Source: DAITMV01 sp036834985
Lineage (GTDB): Bacteria; Pseudomonadota; Gammaproteobacteria; Burkholderiales; Burkholderiaceae_B
Assembly: GCA_036834985.1 (NCBI GenBank)
Contig: DAITMV010000003.1
Coordinates: 1-48,365, forward strand
Reading direction: 5' to 3'
DNA length: 48,365 nucleotides
This document shows positions 42,153 through 48,365 of this stretch, in pieces. Under the pieces are notes generated by a model. The model ran no database searches, had not been told where the DNA came from, and saw only the letters and a list, made by a program, of their open reading frames with translations. A program made the translations under genes and the position numbers. Every line of letters begins with the position of its first letter. Within the stretch, counting starts at the first letter, position 1.

Positions 42153-43949
42153 TTATTTGTCTTCCACTTGCAAAATGGCCAAAAACGCTTCCTGAGGTAT
42201 CTCGACGCTACCAACCTGTTTCATGCGCTTTTTACCAGCCTTTTGCTTTTCAAGGAGCTTTTTCTTACGTGAAATATCACCACCGTAACACTTGGCCAGC
42301 ACGTTTTTACGCAACGCCTTGACGTTTTCACGGGCGATAATGTTGGCACCGATGGCCGCCTGAATGGCCACATCGAACATCTGCCGGGGAATCAGCTCAC
42401 GCATTTTGGCTGCCACTTCGCGCCCCCGGTATTGGGAGTTCGACCGGTGAACAATGATCGACAACGCGTCCACCTTCTCGCTGTTGATCAACATGTCCAC
42501 CTTAACCACTTCCGCAGCCCGGTACTCTTTGAACTCATAGTCCATCGACGCATAGCCGCGTGAGGTTGATTTAAGCTTGTCAAAGAAATCAAGCACAATC
42601 TCGCCCATCGGCATTTCGTACGTGAGCATCACCTGCCGGCCGTGATACGTCATGTTGATCTGCACACCGCGTTTTTGGGTACACAATGTCATGACCGAAC
42701 CCACATACTCTTGCGGCATAAACAGGTTGACCGTCACAATCGGCTCGCGAATTTCTTCGATTTTGCTGGGATCTGGCATCTTGGACGGGTTATCGACCAT
42801 GATCAGGGTCCCGTCACGCTGAATCACCTCATACACCACCGTGGGCGCAGTGGTGATCAAATCCATGTCAAATTCACGCTCAAGACGCTCTTGCACAATC
42901 TCCATGTGCAGCAAACCCAAAAAGCCGCAGCGAAAGCCAAATCCCAAGGCCTGAGACACTTCGGGCTCGTACTGCAAGGCGGCGTCGTTCAAGCGCAGTT
43001 TTTCGAGGGCATCACGCAAAGCTTCATACTGATTGGCCTCTACCGGGAACAAACCGGCAAAAACCTGTGGCTGCACTTCCTTAAAGCCTGGCAATGGTTT
43101 GTCCGCAGGCTTGGCAGCCAAGGTGACAGTATCACCTACCTTGGCATTGGCGAGCTCTTTGATGCCAGCGATGATAAACCCCACCTGGCCCGCTGACAGT
43201 GAATCTTTATTCAACGACTTGGGTGTGAATACGCCCACGTGCTCGACGCCATGCAACGCTCCAGTCGCCATCAACAGGATTTTGTCTTTTGGCTTGACGG
43301 TACCGTTGATGACTCGCACCAACATCACCACACCCACGTAGTTGTCAAACCAGGAGTCGATAATCAGCGCTTGCAGGGGTTGTGACGGATCACCCTTGGG
43401 AGCGGGGATTTTTTTGATGATGGTCTCGAGAATTTCATCAATCCCCATGCCGGTTTTAGCAGACGCTGCAACCGCTTCAGAGGCATCAATGCCGATGACA
43501 TCCTCAATTTCCTGTTTGGCCGACTCCGGGTCGGCCTGTGGCAGGTCCATTTTGTTCAGCACGGGTACCACTTCAACGCCCAAATCCAGCGCCGTATAGC
43601 AGTTGGCCACCGTTTGCGCCTCAACACCTTGCGAGGCGTCAACCACCAGCAGTGCTCCCTCGCAGGCTGACAACGAGCGGCTTACTTCATAGGAAAAGTC
43701 GACGTGCCCTGGCGTGTCAATCAGGTTCAAGTTGTAGATCTGACCGTCCTGGGCCTTGTACTGCAGGGCTGCGGTTTGGGCCTTGATGGTGATTCCACGT
43801 TCTTTTTCAAGATCCATCGAATCAAGCACCTGGGCTTCCATTTCCCTATCAGACAGGCCACCACAGCGCTGAATCAAACGATCCGCGAGGGTAGATTTAC
43901 CGTGGTCAATGTGCGCAATGATCGAAAAATTGCGGATATTCTGCATCAT
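42153..43949 (-). CDS. lepA: Elongation factor 4 (LepA)
   Basis: A 598-residue translational GTPase that acts on stalled or initiating ribosomes. G1 A-H-I-D-H-G-K-S-T near 11-19, R-G-I-T-I in switch I, D-T-P-G-H and N-K-M-D are intact, and the C-terminal LepA-specific domain follows. Two ATG codons are adjacent (43949, 43946); the second gives the M-Q-N-I-R-N-F start seen in most homologues. No Shine-Dalgarno sequence precedes them: the seven bases upstream are a U-run at the foot of a hairpin, which is unusual for an operon leader. Confidence 0.95.
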   Translation of the reverse strand: MMQNIRNFSIIAHIDHGKSTLADRLIQRCGGLSDREMEAQVLDSMDLEKERGITIKAQTAALQYKAQDGQIYNLNLIDTPGHVDFSYEVSRSLSACEGALLVVDASQGVEAQTVANCYTALDLGVEVVPVLNKMDLPQADPESAKQEIEDVIGIDASEAVAASAKTGMGIDEILETIIKKIPAPKGDPSQPLQALIIDSWFDNYVGVVMLVRVINGTVKPKDKILLMATGALHGVEHVGVFTPKSLNKDSLSAGQVGFIIAGIKELANAKVGDTVTLAAKPADKPLPGFKEVQPQVFAGLFPVEANQYEALRDALEKLRLNDAALQYEPEVSQALGFGFRCGFLGLLHMEIVQERLEREFDMDLITTAPTVVYEVIQRDGTLIMVDNPSKMPDPSKIEEIREPIVTVNLFMPQEYVGSVMTLCTQKRGVQINMTYHGRQVMLTYEMPMGEIVLDFFDKLKSTSRGYASMDYEFKEYRAAEVVKVDMLINSEKVDALSIIVHRSNSQYRGREVAAKMRELIPRQMFDVAIQAAIGANIIARENVKALRKNVLAKCYGGDISRKKKLLEKQKAGKKRMKQVGSVEIPQEAFLAILQVEDK

Positions 43950-43973
43950 AAAAAAAGGCGCACTGAGAGCGCC
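43950..43973 (-). terminator. Terminator-like hairpin abutting lepA start codon
   Basis: On the minus strand GGCGC-TCTCAGT-GCGCC is followed by seven T and directly by ATGATG of lepA. The stem is short (5 bp) but GC-only and the U-run is perfect, so it looks like an intrinsic terminator or attenuator occupying the place of a ribosome site. There is no other AGGAG-like sequence nearby. Confidence 0.7.
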
Positions 43974-44005
43974 CTGTAGTCCGCTAAAGCTAATGTCTTA
44001 TTTTA

Positions 44006-44037
44006 CCCCAAACCCAGCTATCACGGCTGGTTTGGGG
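44006..44037 (-). terminator. Strong hairpin downstream of mucD
   Basis: On the minus strand CCCCAAACCAGC and GCTGGGTTTGGGG pair as a 12-bp stem with one bulged G around a seven-base loop, followed by TAAAATAAG. It lies about 30 bp after the mucD stop. The following sequence is A-rich, not a U-run, so it may be a mRNA 3'-end stabiliser or a weak terminator. Confidence 0.55.
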
Positions 44038-44068
44038 GCCATTTGCAACGAATGAGATCCCGCGAGGC

Positions 44069-45523
44069 TTATTTACCTGCAGGGCGCAGGGTAATGTATC
44101 CCACATTGCCGTTGCGCATCACCAGCAACGCAACGGATTGACCGGTCTTTAATTTGCCGACCACCTCGTCAAACTGCTTGACTGAAAGAATGTCAGTATT
44201 GCCGATTCGCAAAATGACGTCGCCCTTTTTAAGCTCCGTATCAGCAGCCGGTCCTTCAGTGGCTTCAATTTGAACACCAGAGGTAATTTTCATGTCCCGT
44301 TTTTTAGCCTCCGGGACGTCTGAAACGATAATACCCAATGAGTTACTAGCCCGCCGAGGGTCCTTTTCGGCCTTGGCGACAGCCAGCTTTTCCGGCTCCA
44401 TTTGGGCTACAACCACGGTCAGATCCCTGGCTGCCCCCTTATGCCATACCTGAACAGGAGCCTTGACCCCTGGCTTTGTATTGCCCACCAGGCGAGGTAA
44501 ATCGCTTGATTTTTCAATGGCTTTGTTGTCGAACTTGAGTACGATGTCTCCCGCTTCAAGACCTGCTTTTTCCGCTGGGCTACCGGGCTCGACCAATCGA
44601 ATCAGCGCTCCACGGGTTTTTTGCAATCCCAAGGCTTCAGCCACCTCTTTAGTGACATCGGAAATACTCACGCCGATACGTCCCCGGGTGACTTTACCCG
44701 AGGTGCGCAACTGGTCAGCGACCCGCATGACTTCATCGATCGGGATAGCAAACGAGATGCCCATAAACCCGCCGGTTCGGCTGTAGATCTGGGAGTTGAT
44801 GCCGATCACCTCGCCCTTGAGATTTAGTAGCGGGCCTCCGGAGTTCCCCGGGTTAACAGCCACGTCAGTCTGGATAAATGGCAAATAATCACCCGTATCG
44901 CGGGCTTTGGCACTGATAATACCGGCGGTCACCGTGTTATCGAGCCCAAACGGTGAACCGATGGCCATCACCCATTCACCCACGCGAGCCTTGCTTGGAT
45001 CACCAATCGGCAAGCTGGGAAGACCGATAGCGTCCACCTTGACCAACGCAACATCAGTACGTTTGTCCGATCCAATTACCCTGGCCTTGAACTCCCGCTT
45101 GTCTGTCAATGTAACAATGATTTCATCGGCACCGTCGACCACATGAAAGTTCGTCAAAATATAACCGGTCGGGTCGATGATAAAGCCCGAGCCCACTCCC
45201 CTAGGTACCTCTTCACTGTTGCCCCCCCCACGGCCTCCACGGGGTGCCTGCTGACCTTTGGGCGGCATGAATCGCTTGAAAAACTCAAAGAATGGATCGT
45301 TTTCGTCCATCCCCGGTGGCAACGCCTGTGCAGGCGAGACCACAACCTTTTCGGTGGTTCTGATATTGACAACGGCTGGACCGGCTTTTTCGACCAGATC
45401 CGCAAAATCGGGAAGTTCCTTGGCGGCTGCCTGCGCATGCGAATCCAAGACCGTTAATGACATCACACTGACCAACACGGCCATCCACAGCACATGCAAA
45501 TGCTGACCCAACGCTCGTTTCAT
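44069..45523 (-). CDS. mucD: Periplasmic serine protease MucD (DegP/DegQ family)
   Basis: A 484-residue protease-chaperone that degrades misfolded envelope proteins. A signal peptide ends near D-S-H-A-Q-A. The trypsin-like triad is complete: His127 in N-F-H-V-V, Asp157 in R-T-D-V-A-L, Ser228 in N-S-G-G-P. A Gly/Arg-rich stretch (about 90-105) sits in the LA-loop region. Two PDZ domains follow (about 280-370 and 395-480). GAGG lies eight bases before ATG. It is the last gene of the rpoE-rseA-rseB-mucD cluster. The sigma-E-type promoter expected for such clusters was not seen in the 40 bp upstream. Confidence 0.94.
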   Translation of the reverse strand: MKRALGQHLHVLWMAVLVSVMSLTVLDSHAQAAAKELPDFADLVEKAGPAVVNIRTTEKVVVSPAQALPPGMDENDPFFEFFKRFMPPKGQQAPRGGRGGGNSEEVPRGVGSGFIIDPTGYILTNFHVVDGADEIIVTLTDKREFKARVIGSDKRTDVALVKVDAIGLPSLPIGDPSKARVGEWVMAIGSPFGLDNTVTAGIISAKARDTGDYLPFIQTDVAVNPGNSGGPLLNLKGEVIGINSQIYSRTGGFMGISFAIPIDEVMRVADQLRTSGKVTRGRIGVSISDVTKEVAEALGLQKTRGALIRLVEPGSPAEKAGLEAGDIVLKFDNKAIEKSSDLPRLVGNTKPGVKAPVQVWHKGAARDLTVVVAQMEPEKLAVAKAEKDPRRASNSLGIIVSDVPEAKKRDMKITSGVQIEATEGPAADTELKKGDVILRIGNTDILSVKQFDEVVGKLKTGQSVALLVMRNGNVGYITLRPAGK

Positions 45524-45563
45524 TGTGACTACCTCAATGCGTAAATTATTCTTGGTAAAGATA

Positions 45564-46547
45564 TTAATTTTTGACGTCTATGGCGCTTATAAATTGCTTG
45601 ATGGTCAAGGCGGGAACCTCACCCATGGCAATCAATGTCCAATCCCCAATTCGACGAGATTGGGATCTTACCGCGCCATGATTCATGATGGGACCAGGCA
45701 TCACCCGATTGGGGTCATAAGGCTCTATAAATAATGAGACGGAGGCCAACCCATCGCTGTATATCAGTTGATTGACTTCCCGCCCTGAAGGCCGGATACG
45801 CTTGAGCTCAGTGATTTTTTTGAACCCAGGGGTTGTCGGTTTAATAATCCAGTTGGCGGGCGCCTGTACGCTAGGCTGTGAATGGCTGACCTCCAGTTTC
45901 CACCCGTCCCCGGCAACTTTAAGGCGGGGCTTTTGCTTATCGACCTGCGGCAGGATGCGGAAATCAGAAAAAGCCACTTGCTCGATCACCTCACGGGTTT
46001 CGCTAAGTGTTTGTGATCGCATAATCAGGCCATTGGAGCGGTCGACCCAAAAACGATACCCATAGCGAAGCGCGTCCTTGGGTTCGAGTTCAAGCACGCT
46101 GCAATCGACGCCAGCCACACGCTCTCCCCCTGATGGTTTAATCGAATAATATTGGGCAAGCTCGTCCACATTGGCGCTTAGCAAACTAGGAAATTTTTCA
46201 GGAAATCGACGTTTTTCCTGCCGAATGACTTTGGTTTCCGGGTTAATGCTTTGAACTTCGTCGTTAAAGCGAATCCATTCACGGGGCTTGCCATCGAGCA
46301 ATTCGATACGCTCATATTCTCCGGTGGCATCAATAAAATGAGTGACCCTGGATGAGCTGACGTGCGAACCAGACTGAATGATCAAAGTGCCTTGATAATT
46401 CAGGCGCTGGGAGGCCTGCTGCACTTTTTGTAGGGTTATCCAGTCGCCGATATCTTCAATGGCATACACGGCCTGGCAAATACTCAACGCAGCGATCCCA
46501 ACGACCGCCTGAACCAACCGCTTTACGTCGACAATGCTCACACTCAT
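45564..46547 (-). CDS. mucB: Sigma-E regulatory protein RseB/MucB
   Basis: A 327-residue periplasmic protein that binds the anti-sigma factor RseA and is released by mislocalised lipoproteins or LPS intermediates. A signal peptide ends near A-V-Y-A. The LolA-like N-terminal part starts W-I-T-L-Q-K-V-Q-Q-A-S-Q-R-L-N-Y-Q-G-T, the family hallmark, and a smaller C-terminal domain follows. ATG at 46547 with AAAGG five bases upstream was chosen; the open frame extends to 46679 inside rseA. Confidence 0.92.
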   Translation of the reverse strand: MSVSIVDVKRLVQAVVGIAALSICQAVYAIEDIGDWITLQKVQQASQRLNYQGTLIIQSGSHVSSSRVTHFIDATGEYERIELLDGKPREWIRFNDEVQSINPETKVIRQEKRRFPEKFPSLLSANVDELAQYYSIKPSGGERVAGVDCSVLELEPKDALRYGYRFWVDRSNGLIMRSQTLSETREVIEQVAFSDFRILPQVDKQKPRLKVAGDGWKLEVSHSQPSVQAPANWIIKPTTPGFKKITELKRIRPSGREVNQLIYSDGLASVSLFIEPYDPNRVMPGPIMNHGAVRSQSRRIGDWTLIAMGEVPALTIKQFISAIDVKN

Positions 46548-46572
46548 AAGACCTTTGGTGAAAAATTGCTGC

Positions 46573-47241
46573 TCAGTGCTGACGGTTTGACTGTCCGGCG
46601 GCCACTTCAGGTTGTTCCCACAGCCTGATCCATTCCATTGAATCGTCGTTGGCAGCTTGCGCGGCACGATCGGGTTCAACCACGACGTTCACCGAGTTCA
46701 TATTGGCCCTGACGATAGGTGACATTTGCGATGACATGGCCGCCTGATGATACTGCAACAACTCCTGCCACTCTGCCGGCGCAGGAGCTGCTACCGTCTG
46801 TGCCTGAGCAACAGGGCGAACAAATGAAGAGGCTGCCAAATTAACACCCTCGTTCTGGTTGACCGTGCTGATTGTCCAGCTGACAAAACCGATCGCCGCT
46901 GCCGCAGACATCCAGTTTGCCGCTTGTCTGCGCCAGTTTTTTGCTTGGTAGGTCGGGAGGGATGAGAGGTAAACAGGTTCTGCTTTGAGGGGTTTTACTG
47001 CAATAGGTGTTGGTTCATTGGCTATTGCCGCAGACACTGCTGCTACGCAATTGACGTGAGCCACAGAGGCCATGTCAGAAGAACGCATCAGATCGCCGAT
47101 TAGGTGAAACTCGTCCCAATGCGTCGTCATGGTTGCCTCATCCCAATCAGCTAGCATCGCCTCTAGTTCCTGATCTGAACATGACTCGTCTATGACCGAG
47201 GACAGCCGCTCAAGCCGGCTATTGTGTTCGCTGTTTACCAT
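46573..47241 (-). CDS. mucA: Anti-sigma-E factor RseA/MucA
   Basis: A 222-residue inner-membrane anti-sigma factor. The cytoplasmic N-terminal domain (about 1-75) begins R-L-S-S-V-I-D-E-S-C-S-D-Q-E-L, the RseA pattern that holds sigma-E, and W-D-E-F-H-L-I-G-D is conserved. One membrane helix covers about 108-124, and a periplasmic tail of about 95 residues follows. The start overlaps the rpoE stop by 7 bp. Release needs regulated proteolysis (DegS/RseP), not encoded in this window. Confidence 0.9.
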   Translation of the reverse strand: MVNSEHNSRLERLSSVIDESCSDQELEAMLADWDEATMTTHWDEFHLIGDLMRSSDMASVAHVNCVAAVSAAIANEPTPIAVKPLKAEPVYLSSLPTYQAKNWRRQAANWMSAAAAIGFVSWTISTVNQNEGVNLAASSFVRPVAQAQTVAAPAPAEWQELLQYHQAAMSSQMSPIVRANMNSVNVVVEPDRAAQAANDDSMEWIRLWEQPEVAAGQSNRQH

Positions 47242-47840
47242 CGTTTGTCACCTGTTGAGCCCAGCAAAGGCTTTAATTTCACCGAAATTGCTTCACGAGC
47301 CCTAAAAATTCTGGAACGAACCGTACCAATGGGGCAGTTCATTGCCAATGCAATGTCTTCATAGCTCATACCGTCGATTTCACGCATTACAATCGCAGTT
47401 TTCAGCTCTTCAGGCAACTCTTCCATCGCCCTATTGACTGTCGCCGCGATTTGTCGGGACACCATCACCGACTCTGGCGTATCTATGTCACTCAGAGTGT
47501 CGGTTTCATCAAAAGTTTCAGAATCTTCATCAGAAACCTCGTGAGGCGTCGAAGGACGACGCCCTTGGGCGACTAAATGATTTTTGGCGGTGTTGATGGC
47601 AATGCGATAAATCCAAGTATAGAAGGCGCTTTCACCTCTAAAATTGGCCAGCGCTTTGTAGGCCTTGATAAAGGTGTCTTGCACCACATCCTCAATATCA
47701 TCGGGATCGCGTACGAGACGGGATACAAGGCGGGCCACCTTGCGCTGGTATTTGGAAACAAGCAAATTAAACGCTTGTTTGTCGCCCTGTTGTACGCGTT
47801 CGATCAGCGCCTGGTCAATATCTTTCTCTGCGGCAGACAT
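47235..47840 (-). CDS. rpoE: RNA polymerase sigma-E factor
   Basis: A 201-residue ECF sigma factor for envelope stress. Region 2 (about 25-90) has D-P-D-D-I-E-D-V-V-Q-D-T-F-I-K-A-Y and W-I-Y-R-I-A-I-N-T-A-K-N, region 4 (about 135-190) has L-P-E-E-L-K-T-A-I and G-M-S-Y-E-D-I-A, then G-T-V-R-S-R-I-F-R-A-R. GAGG lies five bases before ATG, inside the upstream gene, whose stop abuts this ATG. Confidence 0.95.
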   Translation of the reverse strand: MSAAEKDIDQALIERVQQGDKQAFNLLVSKYQRKVARLVSRLVRDPDDIEDVVQDTFIKAYKALANFRGESAFYTWIYRIAINTAKNHLVAQGRRPSTPHEVSDEDSETFDETDTLSDIDTPESVMVSRQIAATVNRAMEELPEELKTAIVMREIDGMSYEDIALAMNCPIGTVRSRIFRAREAISVKLKPLLGSTGDKRW

Positions 47841-48155
47841 TTACGCCTCGACCAGTCTGGCGCTGGTCCACTGAGCCCAGCGACATACCGCGGTATAGGC
47901 GGGATCAGAGGCGCTGACCCAAAAGTAACGTCGAATAATATGATCAGACCACCGCTTGGGTCGCCCAACAGCGCATTCAAGCAGCAAGCCACGCGGTACT
48001 TTTGACAGAGCGCGAGCCTGCAAGCCCGACATCACGCCATCAATCATTATGTCGGATTGCCCCTGATCGTCGACTGTCCAGGTCACCGACCTGCGCGCTT
48101 GCCAAACATATGACAGGCCGATGGGAGTCAGTTTGACTTCAAAGGCCATCATCAT
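47841..48155 (-). CDS. Small hypothetical protein between fabF and rpoE
   Basis: A 104-residue soluble protein with no signal peptide or membrane helix, basic in the middle. It starts M-M-M-A-F-E-V-K-L-T-P and contains several Trp (W-Q-A-R-R, W-T-V-D-D, W-S-D-H, F-W-V-S, W-A-Q-W). A small gene at this position between fabF and rpoE is common in Burkholderiales; YgfX-type names are sometimes used, and the C-terminal aromatic/acidic pattern is only loosely similar to YgfX, which normally has membrane helices. It is translationally adjacent to rpoE (stop abuts the ATG). Function unknown. Three successive ATG codons make the exact start uncertain. Confidence 0.7.
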   Translation of the reverse strand: MMMAFEVKLTPIGLSYVWQARRSVTWTVDDQGQSDIMIDGVMSGLQARALSKVPRGLLLECAVGRPKRWSDHIIRRYFWVSASDPAYTAVCRWAQWTSARLVEA

Positions 48156-48179
48156 TGAATCGCTGCCTGTCTTGTACCA

Positions 48180-48365
48180 TCACACCCGCTTGATCGCGAT
48201 AGTACCGTTGGTACCACCAAAGCCGAATGAGTTAGACAACGCCAGATCAATTTTCATTGGACGCGCTTCATTGGCCACATAATCCAGATCACAACCCTCA
48301 TCAGGGTCGTTCAAATTGATGGTCGGAGGAGATACCTGGTGGTAGACCGCCAACGTTGTAAATAC
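48180..48365 (-). CDS. fabF: 3-oxoacyl-ACP synthase II, C-terminal 61 residues
   Basis: Only the 3' end is in the window. The visible part has the FabF ending: V-F-T-T-L-A-V-Y, P-P-T-I-N-L, D-P-D-E-G-C-D-L-D-Y and S-N-S-F-G-F-G-G-T-N-G, just before the stop. The enzyme elongates acyl-ACP chains in type II fatty-acid synthesis. The stop is 24 bp before the next gene, so the fab cluster probably reads into the rpoE unit. Confidence 0.93.
   Translation of the reverse strand, partial: VFTTLAVYHQVSPPTINLNDPDEGCDLDYVANEARPMKIDLALSNSFGFGGTNGTIAIKRV

Overview
The window reads as a chromosomal segment of a betaproteobacterium, most likely Burkholderiales. The best evidence is the gene order at the right end: fabF, a small gene, rpoE, rseA/mucA, rseB/mucB, mucD, lepA, lepB, rnc, era, recO, pdxJ, acpS, nagZ, all on the minus strand. 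The block mltG-tmk-holB-pilZ-tatD, the DUF1302/DUF1329 pair and the moderate base composition also fit. A Limnobacter-like organism is possible, but the genus is a guess. I see no rRNA, tRNA, CRISPR array, insertion sequence or prophage.

Layout. (1) 1-8159, minus: a copper/silver efflux operon. A Cys/His-rich exported protein comes first, then cusC-, cusB- and cusA-like genes, a DUF305 protein and an LVIVD-repeat lipoprotein cut by the window edge. (2) 8160-10375, plus: a 306-bp regulatory region, an exported protein made of four EF-hand-like units, and an MFS transporter whose start codon lies in a long hairpin. (3) 10413-13498, minus: a DUF1329/DUF1302 envelope pair. (4) 13538-18365, minus: a sensory cluster (LuxR-type response regulator, GAF-PAS protein, chemoreceptor, CheW, CheR) with no CheA, CheB or CheY. 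(5) 18655-24417, mostly plus: a 7TM-type histidine kinase with a receiver-like tail, a minus-strand hypothetical gene, a 44-residue membrane peptide, a signal-less periplasmic-binding-protein-like gene and an Aer-type PAS chemoreceptor. (6) 24429-29102, minus: mltG-tmk-holB-pilZ-tatD-ankyrin. (7) 29179-36628: ygfZ, a small DUF4936-like gene and an NRDE gene (plus), a Dabb protein and acyl-CoA ligase (minus), then selO, yciB, bolA and a parvulin (plus). (8) 36736-48365, minus: the conserved nagZ-to-fabF block.

How the genes work together. Region 1 is a tripartite Cu(I)/Ag(I) export pump with accessory metal-handling proteins. The envelope-stress sigma factor cluster (rpoE-rseA-rseB-mucD) controls periplasmic protein quality and sits upstream of a long run of translation and RNA-processing genes with many 2-8 nt overlaps. 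A strong hairpin after mucD and a terminator-like hairpin touching the lepA start suggest the two units are separated or attenuated. Regions 4-5 are the most unusual part: two divergent sets of sensory genes share a 290-bp intergenic region with several palindromes, and together carry two chemoreceptors, a kinase/regulator pair and several sensor or binding proteins without output domains. This is the best candidate for a poorly described system, although each protein family is known by itself.
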